Source of the DNA: Mycobacteroides sp. LB1
GTDB taxonomy: Bacteria; Actinomycetota; Actinomycetes; Mycobacteriales; Mycobacteriaceae
NCBI RefSeq assembly: GCF_013449725.1
Contig: NZ_JACCFF010000001.1
Coordinates: 372,001-436,000, forward strand
Direction of reading: 5' to 3'
DNA length: 64,000 bases
Position numbers and translations under genes: made by a program. Below are positions 45,265-53,737 of this stretch, one piece after another. The notes beneath the pieces were generated by a model that saw only the letters and a list, made by a program, of their open reading frames with translations, made no database searches and was not told where the DNA came from. Numbering within the stretch: position 1 is the first letter of the stretch; each line of letters starts with the position of its first letter.

Positions 45265-46008
45265 ATGAGGCTTGAAGGAAAGACCGCGCTCATCACCGGC
45301 GGCACCAGCGGTATCGGTCTGGCTACTGCCAAGCTGTTCGCCGCCGAAGGGGCCCGCGTGGCCGTCACCGGCCGCGACGAGAGCAAGTTCGACCAGATCA
45401 TGGCCGAACTCGGTGACGGCGCCCTGGCCATTAGGGCCGACGTTCGGTCCCTGACGGACCTCGCGGAACTAACGAGCCAAGTCGCAGAATCCTTCGGCGG
45501 CCTGGACGTGTTCTTCCCCAACGCCGGTGTGGCGCAGTCAACTCTGTTGTCGGAGACCGATGAGTCGCGCTACGACGAGTTGATGGACATCAACCTCAAG
45601 GGGGTTTTCTTCTCGATGCAGGCCGTCGTTCCTATCTTGCACGACGGCGCGTCGGTCATCCTCAACACCTCGTTCCTCAACCAAACCGGCATGGCCGGAC
45701 TGTCACTGTTGTCCGCATCCAAGGCGGCAGTCAGGTCGCTGGCACGAACCTGGTCAGCCGAACTACTCGACCGCAACATCCGCGTCAACGCCGTGAGCCC
45801 CGGAGGAATCGACACACCGTTGCAAAGCCGAAACCGCACTCCCGAGCAAGCGCAGGCCCTCAAGGATGGGCTCGCGGCCAGTGTGCCTCTGGGTCGTCTC
45901 GGCAGCGCGCAGGACATCGCCGCGGCGGTGCTGTTTCTGGCCAGCGACGACTCGCGCTACGTCCTAGGCGCCGAGCTGGTCGTCGACGGCGGAATCTCGC
46001 AACTGTGA
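45265..46008 (+). CDS. SDR-family oxidoreductase with altered active site
   Basis: 247 residues. Cofactor loop TGGTSGIG (residues 11-18), NAG at 86-88, Asn110, Ser136 and Lys153 are as in classical short-chain dehydrogenases. The catalytic tyrosine of Y-x3-K is replaced by Leu149 (SLLSASKAAV). With this substitution normal dehydrogenase catalysis is unlikely. It follows the DJ-1/PfpI gene by 62 bases on the same strand and is probably regulated with it. Confidence 0.82.
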   Translation: MRLEGKTALITGGTSGIGLATAKLFAAEGARVAVTGRDESKFDQIMAELGDGALAIRADVRSLTDLAELTSQVAESFGGLDVFFPNAGVAQSTLLSETDESRYDELMDINLKGVFFSMQAVVPILHDGASVILNTSFLNQTGMAGLSLLSASKAAVRSLARTWSAELLDRNIRVNAVSPGGIDTPLQSRNRTPEQAQALKDGLAASVPLGRLGSAQDIAAAVLFLASDDSRYVLGAELVVDGGISQL

Positions 46009-46098
46009 CCGGCGCACCACCCCCACTGCCCGCCCAGACGATTAGATCAATGGTCCGGCAAGACCCTGAACTGCCTTGTCGGAGATGCCATGGGCCGG

Positions 46099-47520
46099 TT
46101 ACATGTGGGCTGGGGGTGGGATTGCGTCGAACACGTTCGGCCAGAGCACGAGGATTCCTGAGCGCTCGCATGCGCCAACCAGGGCCATATCTACCGGCTC
46201 GTTTTCTAGAACGATGACGGGGTGGATGTGCTCGTGGTGTGGGCGCATTTGTTCTGCGTAGTGCAGTACTTGGCCTATGGCACAGCGGAATTGGCGTACT
46301 TCGTTGGCTACAGTAGTGCTTTTGACCTCTACGACCCATAGGTGGGATTCGTTCTGCCAGGCTAGGTCGTACTGCGGTTCATCCGGACGGGGTCGTAGCG
46401 GTAGGAACCCGATGCGCTCTAAGGCGTCTGCGAATTGACTCTGGAGGACGGTGTGGGCGGTGTGGCCTCGGGTCTGTAGGTCGGGGTCGGGGCCGAGTGA
46501 TACGGGCGGGCCGTCGTAGATGAGTCCGGCTAGCTCGTCACTGATCATGCCGGTGACGCGGTAGTCGGAGATCACCTCGCCGTGTCTCTTGTCGCCGCGT
46601 TGGTGGTCGCGCCACCAGTATTGGCCGGTGAGTCTGCCGAACAGCGGCGCTTCGGGTCGGTAGGTCTTGAAGTGGCCGCGGCAGGTATGGAAGGCCTGGG
46701 GGAACGAGATCCCGCCCGATTTGGTGGCCTGGTCTAGTGCCCGTGAGATCGGTGTGATGTCGATCGTCGAGTACCGGGTCAGTGTGCGGTTGTGTTCGCG
46801 ATGGAATGCCTTCTGCAGCTTGGGTGATGGCTCATGTTCGGTTTCGGCGATGTTCTTGCAGTGCAGCAGGCCCAGCGCCAAGGTCAGCACGACGCGGGTC
46901 ACTGCCAGTTCATAGATGATGCCTTCGCAGAAGTTCGTGAAAAGACCAGGAGCCTCTGGTGATTCGGGAGTTGACATGTCGTCGGTCAGTGGCGGGTCGC
47001 CAGGTCGGATGATCTGGCGACCATGCTCGTCCAGGTCCCACCAGAACAAGCCTATGGGCCCGATCGGGCGGCCTTTCTCCCATTCCACGAAGAGGGCGGC
47101 TGAAAGGGACCAGCGCACACCGGGTTCGGTTCCTTCGTAGCGTTCAACGAACCAGCCGTATGAGCGTGCTCCGGCGGGGTTTGGTGGGCAGCGGGCCTCG
47201 ACGAACATGTACGGGTAAGGCGGGACGGCAGCGAGCGGAGGCAATATTTCGGCGAGGTCGGTATGGGTGAGTTGGTGGGTTTCCAGGTACCGGTGCACAT
47301 TGTCGACACTGAATACCTTGGCTTGGTCCCAGATCTCACGGATCATGCCCTTGCCGCCGGGGGCGACGGAACGGAAGTACTCGGCTTTGTCTGGATCCTG
47401 CCGGCACCAGTCGCGCAGCTTCTGTAGCGCGGGAGTATGCCGGTATTTGTCGGCGTCAATGAGCTCGTACACCGTCAATCGGCTGCCATGAACCATGAGT
47501 CGGTCATACAAGCGCGACAT
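46099..47520 (-). CDS. Candidate PD-(D/E)XK nuclease, uncharacterised
   Basis: 473 residues from ATG 47520, preceded by CGGAGGA. The C-terminal domain carries a PD-(D/E)XK-like core: Asp385 (PQYDLAW), then Glu398-Val-Lys400 (WVVEVKSTT), and an alpha-helix with Gln417 (CAIGQVLHYAEQM), the order seen in restriction-endonuclease-like folds. The N-terminal 300 residues are not recognised; they include Trp/Tyr-rich patches (GQYWWRDHQRG, AALFVEWEKGRPIG). Transcribed alone against its neighbours. A defence or DNA-processing nuclease is the simplest reading, without direct support beyond the motif. Confidence 0.65.
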   Translation of the reverse strand: MSRLYDRLMVHGSRLTVYELIDADKYRHTPALQKLRDWCRQDPDKAEYFRSVAPGGKGMIREIWDQAKVFSVDNVHRYLETHQLTHTDLAEILPPLAAVPPYPYMFVEARCPPNPAGARSYGWFVERYEGTEPGVRWSLSAALFVEWEKGRPIGPIGLFWWDLDEHGRQIIRPGDPPLTDDMSTPESPEAPGLFTNFCEGIIYELAVTRVVLTLALGLLHCKNIAETEHEPSPKLQKAFHREHNRTLTRYSTIDITPISRALDQATKSGGISFPQAFHTCRGHFKTYRPEAPLFGRLTGQYWWRDHQRGDKRHGEVISDYRVTGMISDELAGLIYDGPPVSLGPDPDLQTRGHTAHTVLQSQFADALERIGFLPLRPRPDEPQYDLAWQNESHLWVVEVKSTTVANEVRQFRCAIGQVLHYAEQMRPHHEHIHPVIVLENEPVDMALVGACERSGILVLWPNVFDAIPPPAHM

Positions 47521-47858
47521 CGCAATCCTCCGGGTGCCCTCGGTCTGGTGCAGTGGACTCTACGAACCGGCACCGACAATCGCCGTGCTCCCTGCCGCGC
47601 GAGCTACGACAGGTCGACGTGCCCTCAGCCCACAGGTCGAGCACTGCGGGCAGAAGATCGCAGTCGGTGAGGATCTTGAGGTCCTCGTCGCTAACCTAGC
47701 CAGTGTTCCTGGCTAGGGCGGGGGCCAGGCGGCGGGCCGTCACGCTGGCCACCGAAGCCAAGACACCATACGTGAACGGCACAGACACCAATAGGTTCTG
47801 CCAACCGCCTCTAGAACGCCAATTAACCAGTCGCGCTGGCAATTTCCGTCGCCCCACA
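47521..47858. other. Gap upstream of the nuclease gene
   Basis: About 340 bases with only weak overlapping frames and no recognisable gene. It should contain the nuclease gene's promoter on the reverse strand. Confidence 0.45.
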
Positions 47859-48077
47859 TCAGCAACCACCCGGCGCTAATATCCCCGGAACTACGAAGTA
47901 CCAGCCGCCAGCGATCACAAACGGCGACATCCACAGCAGCACCAGACCAGTGCCGGCACACTCAGCCAGCGATCCATCCACGTCGACGATCATCCACACA
48001 AGGAACACCAGGTAGTAGACGATGCACACCACTCTGGACGCGACAACCACGGGCCGCCCCAACTCCCGCAGCAGCAT
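47859..48077 (-). CDS. Small two-span membrane protein
   Basis: 72 residues with two hydrophobic helices (VCIVYYLVFLVWMIVDV and TGLVLLWMSPFVIAGGWYFVV) and a basic N-terminus. The hydrophobic pattern looks genuine, but no family is recognised and no good ribosome site is seen. It lies just downstream of the VbhA-like frame on the same strand. Confidence 0.45.
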   Translation of the reverse strand: MLLRELGRPVVVASRVVCIVYYLVFLVWMIVDVDGSLAECAGTGLVLLWMSPFVIAGGWYFVVPGILAPGGC

Positions 48078-48233
48078 TGTCAGTCACTTTGTCTCCCACG
48101 GTCGTACCTTCATCGGACCCGGTGCTCTACACATGTCACCGACGTTGGTTCTGGAAAGGCCACTAGGTGGAACCTGGTGGCGAGGGATATAGCAAGAACT
48201 CTCGCCACCAACAGTCGTCACACACCAGGTCGG

Positions 48234-48434
48234 TTATTGCGCGTTGTACCGGCGCCGGATGCGCTCCAAGAGTTCGCCTGCGCCGATATCGCCTCGTAAG
48301 TAGGCGTTCTGGCCGGCCCGGATGGCATCGGTACTGCGGGAACCTTCTAGCTCAGTGCCGCGGCGAATGACACTTAGCGCCTTGAGGCGGCGCTGGGTGT
48401 GTGCACCTCGGTCATGTCCACCAGTCTGCTGCAC
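48234..48434 (-). CDS. VbhA-like (Fic antitoxin) small protein
   Basis: 66 residues, GTG start. The segment GTELEGSRSTDAIRAGQNAY and LRGDIGAGELLERIRRRY resembles actinobacterial VbhA-type antitoxins, which place an (S/T)xxxE(G/N) inhibitory motif against Fic AMP-transferases. Here the position four before the Glu is Gly, not Ser/Thr, so the motif is imperfect. No Fic gene is adjacent. Probably an orphan or decaying antitoxin. Confidence 0.45.
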   Translation of the reverse strand: MQQTGGHDRGAHTQRRLKALSVIRRGTELEGSRSTDAIRAGQNAYLRGDIGAGELLERIRRRYNAQ

Positions 48435-48455
48435 GGCAGCTACCTGGGCTGCGCG

Positions 48456-48774
48456 CTAGTACTCGGTCTCGGCGCCGGGGGCGCGTGTACCGGCCACCGC
48501 CACCAGGCGCGACACGGCGATCACGGCGGCAATCAGATCCGGTTTGAGGCCAGCAGCATCAACGACGACCCCGCCGACCGATGGGCCTGCCGCCCAGCGC
48601 CATCTGCGTGACTGATACCACCAACGCGAATCCACCTTCGGCAGCCTGCCCTAACGCTCTGAGCATCCACAGCTGCAGGACCACCGGGCACTCCGCGCCG
48701 GGGATGTCCTCGGGCTGGGCCCTTTGCAAGGCTGTGGAGGCGAACAGACCATCAAGACAGCGGCGTGCCTCCAC
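48456..48774 (-). pseudogene. Frameshifted small gene in a decaying stretch
   Basis: One frame reads MEARRCLDGLFASTALQRAQ to GGFALVVSVTQMALGG and then loses sense. A second frame continues naturally with GPSVGGVVVDAAGLKPDL to VAVAGTRAPGAETEY and a stop at 48456. A one-base frameshift near 48590 would join them. A further open C-terminal fragment (GGISHFNLHRRYAWVASTYG) ends at 48796 just upstream. Families not recognised; the stretch looks like remains of two genes. Confidence 0.4.
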
Positions 48775-48990
48775 CAGATCCTCGCGAATCGGCGGTCAGG
48801 TTTTGGTGCCATATGTCGATGCCACCCAGGCGTACCTACGGTGGAGATTGAAGTGGGAGATTCCACCGTTGGTGCTGAGTTTGACTGCGGTGCGGTCCTG
48901 CTAGCGCAGAATTCCAATCTTCGTTGATGTTCGAGCGTCGCCCCGCCGTGCATCTGCATCTACTGCCACCGCTGGCACTGGATCGCTCCG

Positions 48991-49545
48991 TTAGCGGGGC
49001 CGCTCGTATGTTCCCGTCAGTTGACCGCGTGCGATGACACGTCCGGTGAGCACTGTCAGTAGTGCCCGTACGGTGTTGACGTTCTCCGGTACCGGGATAT
49101 CTGATGCGAGCAGGTGGAACCGGTAGTGGTGTGGGCCGTGCCCGCGAATCGGGCGGGGGCCCGAGTATCCGTCTTTGGCTAGCCGAGTGGGAACAATCCG
49201 CACACCCGCTTCCCCGCGCCGCAGCCCGCCAGCCTCGATCCCCGCAGTGGACGGTTGCAGTACCGCCGCACTGTGGATCAGCGGCTTGGGCAGTGGGACA
49301 TCGATATCATCGATCAGCAAAACGAGCTGCGCCGAGGCGCTAGGAATTCGGCTCCACCGCAAGGTTGGGGAGATATTGTCACCGACCCCTGGGCCTGCTG
49401 CCCACAGAGGAATGGGCGCTCCGTCGGAGAAATCCGGGCTGGTCAGGATGATCTCTTCCACGGCCGCCAATTTCGAGGACGCGAGTGGACTTCGCCTTGG
49501 ATTCGCACGCAAGGGCCGCAGCGCGCGTCCCACGAGTGTTGTCAT
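48991..49545 (-). CDS. YbhB/YbcL (PEBP/Raf kinase inhibitor-like) protein
   Basis: 184 residues. Contains [27 protein letters not shown] (ligand-pocket DPD-type region, here DDIDVP), and [24 protein letters not shown] with the conserved GPxPxxGxHxYxF. It ends [12 protein letters not shown], typical of this family. Bacterial members bind small anionic ligands; function is unclear. Its ATG overlaps the stop of the LeuD-like gene, so it is the last gene of the GntR-controlled operon and may handle the same metabolite. Confidence 0.85.
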   Translation of the reverse strand: MTTLVGRALRPLRANPRRSPLASSKLAAVEEIILTSPDFSDGAPIPLWAAGPGVGDNISPTLRWSRIPSASAQLVLLIDDIDVPLPKPLIHSAAVLQPSTAGIEAGGLRRGEAGVRIVPTRLAKDGYSGPRPIRGHGPHHYRFHLLASDIPVPENVNTVRALLTVLTGRVIARGQLTGTYERPR

Positions 49546-50096
49546 GCCCCACTACCTGCGCTACGCATGGCCACGACGCTTGAGCGCAACAGATCGCCCA
49601 GCTCGGTTGGCAGATAACCTTGTGCGGCCAGGCGTGGCATTACACCTCCGCTGGCGAGGATCTCCAGGATCAGATCGGGCAGTTTTGGTACAGAACCGGA
49701 GCTGGCTGTGGTGTCGTTACGCCATTGACCAGAGGCCAGATCGAATGTGCCGTGGTCACCTTCGCTGAATAGTGCCGTGGCATTGGGCAACGTGACAGCG
49801 GGGAGCCCAGCATTGACCGCGTTGCGGAAGAATAATGAATTGAATTCCTCGGCGACCAGTCCGGATAGGCCCAGTTCGACAAACAGCGAGGCGACGGGCC
49901 GTGATGAGCCCACACCGAAGTTGCGTCCCGCCACCACGACGTCGCCCGGTTCCACCTGGTTGGTCCAGTCGGGGCGTACCTCGTAGAAGACGTGTTTGGC
50001 TGCCTCGATCGGCTCCATTTTCATGGCGAATGCCGGGTACATCGCATCCGTGTTCAACCCATCACCGAAAACCCATACTCGGCCACTGAATTTCAT
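49542..50096 (-). CDS. LeuD-like (aconitase swivel) dehydratase small subunit
   Basis: 184 residues from ATG 50096, overlapping the large-subunit stop (ATGA); a longer in-frame extension would overlap that gene. Swivelling-domain motifs: [27 protein letters not shown] (substrate-binding loop), [19 protein letters not shown]. It completes the active site of the LeuC-like subunit. The pair belongs to the isopropylmalate dehydratase/homoaconitase/dimethylmaleate hydratase group; leucine synthesis is unlikely given the neighbours. Confidence 0.88.
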   Translation of the reverse strand: MKFSGRVWVFGDGLNTDAMYPAFAMKMEPIEAAKHVFYEVRPDWTNQVEPGDVVVAGRNFGVGSSRPVASLFVELGLSGLVAEEFNSLFFRNAVNAGLPAVTLPNATALFSEGDHGTFDLASGQWRNDTTASSGSVPKLPDLILEILASGGVMPRLAAQGYLPTELGDLLRSSVVAMRSAGSGA

Positions 50097-51340
50097 GCGG
50101 TCACGCTCCTTGGGTCGGCGATGTAGCCCGTGATTGCCGATGCGGCGACAGTGGCGGGGGACGCCATATAGATATCGGCCTCGGTGCTGCCCATGCGGCC
50201 GGTGAAGTTGCGAGTGCTTGATGTCAGGCAGACCTCGCCCGGACCGACCACACCCATGTGGTAGCCGAAACATGCGCCGCACGTGGAATTGGTGATCACC
50301 CCACCCGCGTCGGCGATGTCCTGTAGGTAGCCGCGACGCATTGCCTCGCGATATACCGCCTGTGATGCCGGGGTCACGAGCAGCCGTACTCCCGGCGCCA
50401 CGGCCTTGCCGCGCAATATCTTTGCGGCGATCTCAAGGTCTTCAAGCTGACCGTTGGCGCACGAACCGATGAATGCCTGGTCTATTCGGGTGCGCCCCAG
50501 CTCCGAAACCGGGACACCGTTACGCGAGACAGTGCCGGGCTTGGCCACGTAGGGCTCCAACCGGTCCACATCGATGCGGCGCACCTCGTGATAGCTCGCG
50601 TCGCCATCCGGGTGAGCGGCCACATAGCCGGAGGCGCCGTGGTCGGCCAAAAATGCTTCCAGCACTTCGTCACATTCAAATGTGCTGAAATCGGCTGATA
50701 CTTCAGCACACTGGGTGGCGATAGTGCGCCTGTCATGCATGGGGACCGAGAACAGGCCGGGGCCACCGAATTCGAGATTCATGTTGGCTGCGTCTCCGTA
50801 TTCGTTGGCGAGGTACAGGAAAATGTCCTTGCCGGTTACCTCGGGCGGCTTGGTGCCGTTGAGTTCATAGCGAATGGTGGGCGCCACCTGGTACCAGGTG
50901 GTGCCGGTACACATGATCGAGTAGATTTCGGCAGGTCCCAGCCCCCTGGCGGCGGTGTTGTAGGCCCCAGCCGCACAGGTGTGAGAGTCGGTGCATGCCA
51001 GGACTTCCCCAGGCCTGGCCAGTCCGTTCTCGGCAATGACCTGATGGCAGATTCCATGGCGCCCAACGTCGTAGAAACGTTCGATGCCGAAGTCGGCCGC
51101 GAATCTACGGGCATGCGGGCCACCGGCGGCGTCCTTCAATGTGGGTGCCGGAACTGCGTGGTCCATGACGATGGCCAGCTTCTCGGGATCATTGATCTTC
51201 AGCGGCGGTATCCACATCGTGGCGAACTGGAGGTCGATCATGACGGTCATGTCGACGTCTACCACCACGGTGTCACCCACAGATACGCTGTCGCGGCCGG
51301 ACTTTCGCGCCAGGATGCTCTCTACGATGGTCATGCCCAT
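50093..51340 (-). CDS. LeuC-like (aconitase family) Fe-S dehydratase large subunit
   Basis: 415 residues from ATG 51340 (ATG 51334 also possible). The three 4Fe-4S ligands are visible: Cys in [13 protein letters not shown] and two in [32 protein letters not shown] is the conserved catalytic/substrate loop. It hydrates or dehydrates a hydroxy-dicarboxylic or tricarboxylic acid together with the small subunit. In context (PrpD-family dehydratase and ICL-family lyase upstream) the substrate could be a methylcitrate-like or dimethylmalate-like compound (inference). Confidence 0.88.
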   Translation of the reverse strand: MGMTIVESILARKSGRDSVSVGDTVVVDVDMTVMIDLQFATMWIPPLKINDPEKLAIVMDHAVPAPTLKDAAGGPHARRFAADFGIERFYDVGRHGICHQVIAENGLARPGEVLACTDSHTCAAGAYNTAARGLGPAEIYSIMCTGTTWYQVAPTIRYELNGTKPPEVTGKDIFLYLANEYGDAANMNLEFGGPGLFSVPMHDRRTIATQCAEVSADFSTFECDEVLEAFLADHGASGYVAAHPDGDASYHEVRRIDVDRLEPYVAKPGTVSRNGVPVSELGRTRIDQAFIGSCANGQLEDLEIAAKILRGKAVAPGVRLLVTPASQAVYREAMRRGYLQDIADAGGVITNSTCGACFGYHMGVVGPGEVCLTSSTRNFTGRMGSTEADIYMASPATVAASAITGYIADPRSVTA

Positions 51341-52230
51341 GATGAGGCCTTTCGATTCGCGAGGGCCTGGTCGATGTCCGACCACTCCGACAGGCCAACA
51401 AGGTTGAAGAATTCCGCCGGCGAAGCGGGGATCAAGGCCGTGGGGTCCGTGCCATTTAGCTCGCACAAGCCCTGCAGCATGGCGAATGCCGCGCGGCCCA
51501 AGGGGTCGCTTGGATGGATCGCGATGGCGTAGCCGAGCTCGGTGAGCCGCTGCGTTGATTCCAACGGTGTCAGTCCGCCAAGGACCAGATTGATCAGCAA
51601 CGGAGCGTGCACTTCTCGGGCTATCCGTTCGATCTCATCGACACCTCGCGGCGCCTCGATAAAGACGATGTCCGCGCCCCCGGCGGCATAGGTGTTGGCA
51701 CGATCGATAGCGGCGTCAAGGCCCAGTGGCGCACGGGCATCCGTGCGGGCGATGATCAGCAGGCCGTCGTCGGACCTGGCATCGAGCGCGGCCGCCAATG
51801 TCTGTCCGAAATCTGCCGCAGAGACAACCTGCTTGTCCGGCAAGTGCCCGCAGCGCTTCGGGAAGGCCTGGTCTTCCAACTGGATAGCGGCCACGCCTGC
51901 CTGCTCGTACAGTCGCATTGTCCGCACCACATTCAGGGGCGCCCCGTATCCGGTGTCGGCATCGGCAATCAACGGGACGCCTTCCAAAGCCTCAACAATC
52001 ATCCGCGCACGCTCAACCATTTCCGTCTGCGTGACCAGTCCGATGTCAGGCAGGCCAAACCCGGAAGCCGCAACTCCCGCACCGGTGAGGTACGCCGCGT
52101 GATGTCCGGTGCGTTTGATCAGCTGGGCCGATATACCGTCGAAAACGCCAGGCGCCACAATCAGATCACCGCGATCGAGCAATTCTCGCAGTGCTTTCCG
52201 TGCGGGAGTGGTAACCATCAGCAGGCTCAT
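51331..52230 (-). CDS. Isocitrate lyase/PEP mutase family lyase
   Basis: 299 residues from ATG 52230, right after the PrpD stop (ATG 52218 is an alternative). TIM-barrel motifs: VAPGVFDGISAQLIKRTGH, LIADADTGYGAPLNV (metal site), AIQLEDQAFPKRCGHLPDKQVV with the KxCGH catalytic loop of true lyases, and IIARTDARA. These favour a 2-methylisocitrate or 2,3-dimethylmalate lyase-type reaction that releases pyruvate and a second acid, over a phosphonate mutase. Its end overlaps the LeuC-like start. Confidence 0.88.
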   Translation of the reverse strand: MSLLMVTTPARKALRELLDRGDLIVAPGVFDGISAQLIKRTGHHAAYLTGAGVAASGFGLPDIGLVTQTEMVERARMIVEALEGVPLIADADTGYGAPLNVVRTMRLYEQAGVAAIQLEDQAFPKRCGHLPDKQVVSAADFGQTLAAALDARSDDGLLIIARTDARAPLGLDAAIDRANTYAAGGADIVFIEAPRGVDEIERIAREVHAPLLINLVLGGLTPLESTQRLTELGYAIAIHPSDPLGRAAFAMLQGLCELNGTDPTALIPASPAEFFNLVGLSEWSDIDQALANRKASSWA

Positions 52231-52231
52231 C

Positions 52232-53656
52232 TCAATCCAGTGCGCCGGAGACTGGTGCCGCAAGTAGGTCGACGAGAGTGCCAATCTCCTCAAGGTTTTC
52301 GAGCCCGAGTACGGCGTGCTCGATTGCTTCGGCGCGAGTGTGGTCGGTGACCCGGTCGGCGAGGGCATGGAACTTGGCGACCAGCTCATCGTTGGTAACC
52401 GGGTCTCCGGGGGCGCCGTGCGGTAGCTCGACGCAGGACCGGTACACGACACCGTCCTCTGTCGTCACCACGACATCGGTGCGGAAGCGCTGTGCAAGTG
52501 GGGCAGTGGCCAGAGACTCGTCAAGATGCACGTTGGTGCGCTCGATCAATCGCCAAATGTCCGGGGCATCCAAGCGCTGCGGCGTGAATTGTTCGGGCAA
52601 GACGTTGCCATCGAGCAGCGCCGCCGCGGTGGCGTAGCCGATGTTCATTTGGGCCCCAATGGGAGTCAGCGGCCGCTCGGGCGTCCACCAGCCGTGCTTG
52701 TAAATGGTTTCCCCGACGGTGATATCGATGCGGGCGATATCGGCGGGATCGCATTGCGTCCGCAGTTGGCGTGCGGCGTCGATCGCCCCGTGCAGCCCAC
52801 CCATCGCCGCGTATGACTTCACCATGATGGTCTCGGTCTCCCATTGCCGGCCGAGCCCGCGGACCAGTGCTGCGGCGTCCGGGTTATGCCCCTCGCCGAA
52901 AACGCTAAGGAAGCCACCGTATTCACGCTCGAAGACTCGCTTGATACCGGTGTAACCCGCCTGCGCCAGGCCGGCGGCATAGAAGCCATTCCGTGAAGCC
53001 AACCCGTGGTGCATCCGTTTGGACATGGCCTCGAACTGCGCCGCCATGAGGCCCGCGGATTGAGTACCAGCCAACCCAAGTGCGTCTTCGAGCTGGCCGG
53101 GAGTCAGACCGCGCAGCTTGCCGGCCGCCATTGCTGCCGAATGAGTACCGAACACCGAACCCGAATGCCAACCACGATCCAGCATTTGCGACCCGTGCAA
53201 TGTGTATCCGACGCGCGGGCCCACTTCGAATCCGACGATTGCGGCCAACAACAGCCCATCACCACGCGATTGCGGGGTCAGTGCGGCGGTTGACAACAAG
53301 GCAGGCAACAACAGCGAGCAGCTGTGCAGCGGCGCAACGGGATGGAAATCGTCGAGCTCGAAGCCCTGGATAAAAGTGCCGTTGAGCACCGCCGCGGCGG
53401 CCGGCGCTGTGGTGCGGCCGGTCCCGATCACCGCAGCCGATCCCGTGGGCTCCAACGCGAGTACCGCATCCGTGGCCACCCGGGACCACGGGAGCTGCGC
53501 CCCTATCAGCGCGCAACCGAGTCCATCGAGCAGCAGGTGCTTGGCGCGATCGACGACGGGTGCGGGCACATCGTCCAACGTCAAGCCATAGATCCAGGTG
53601 ACCAGCTGGCCGGTCGGGCCCGCCGGGTCGGTCGCGCTCTGCTGAGTCTCAGACAT
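52232..53656 (-). CDS. MmgE/PrpD family dehydratase
   Basis: 474 residues from ATG 53656 (preceded by GGGGTG); a second ATG at 53671 lies inside the operator palindrome. Family features: GLDGLGCALIGAQLPW-type N-terminus, GFELDDFHPVAPLHS, YTLHGSQMLDRGWHSGSVFGTHSAAMAAGKL, and MVKSYAAMGGLHGAIDAARQL. PrpD dehydrates 2-methylcitrate to methylaconitate; other members act on related hydroxy acids. First gene of a five-gene operon facing away from its GntR regulator. No PrpC-like synthase is present in the window. Confidence 0.88.
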   Translation of the reverse strand: MSETQQSATDPAGPTGQLVTWIYGLTLDDVPAPVVDRAKHLLLDGLGCALIGAQLPWSRVATDAVLALEPTGSAAVIGTGRTTAPAAAAVLNGTFIQGFELDDFHPVAPLHSCSLLLPALLSTAALTPQSRGDGLLLAAIVGFEVGPRVGYTLHGSQMLDRGWHSGSVFGTHSAAMAAGKLRGLTPGQLEDALGLAGTQSAGLMAAQFEAMSKRMHHGLASRNGFYAAGLAQAGYTGIKRVFEREYGGFLSVFGEGHNPDAAALVRGLGRQWETETIMVKSYAAMGGLHGAIDAARQLRTQCDPADIARIDITVGETIYKHGWWTPERPLTPIGAQMNIGYATAAALLDGNVLPEQFTPQRLDAPDIWRLIERTNVHLDESLATAPLAQRFRTDVVVTTEDGVVYRSCVELPHGAPGDPVTNDELVAKFHALADRVTDHTRAEAIEHAVLGLENLEEIGTLVDLLAAPVSGALD

Positions 53657-53668
53657 GACACCCCGTTT

Positions 53669-53700
53669 CATTAGTTGTTATAGTTATATAACAACTAATG
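53669..53700. promoter_or_regulatory. 32-base operator palindrome between PrpD-family and GntR genes
   Basis: Perfect arms CATTAGTTGTTATA (53669-53682) and TATAACAACTAATG (53687-53700) around GTTA. It starts 12 bases upstream of the PrpD-family start and 37 bases upstream of the GntR start, ideal for repression of both directions. Binding by the GntR protein is inferred. Confidence 0.8.
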
Positions 53701-53737
53701 GCTCATCGGCAACCTCCGATATGCCAACATTGAGCGC

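Noticed and set aside
48234-48434. Complete Fic/VbhA toxin-antitoxin pair
   Set aside because: No HPFx(D/E)GNxR-type Fic motif found in any frame nearby.
50093-51340. Leucine biosynthesis leuCD
   Set aside because: The pair is in a GntR-controlled operon with a PrpD-family dehydratase and an ICL-family lyase, not with leuB or leuA, so a catabolic role fits better.
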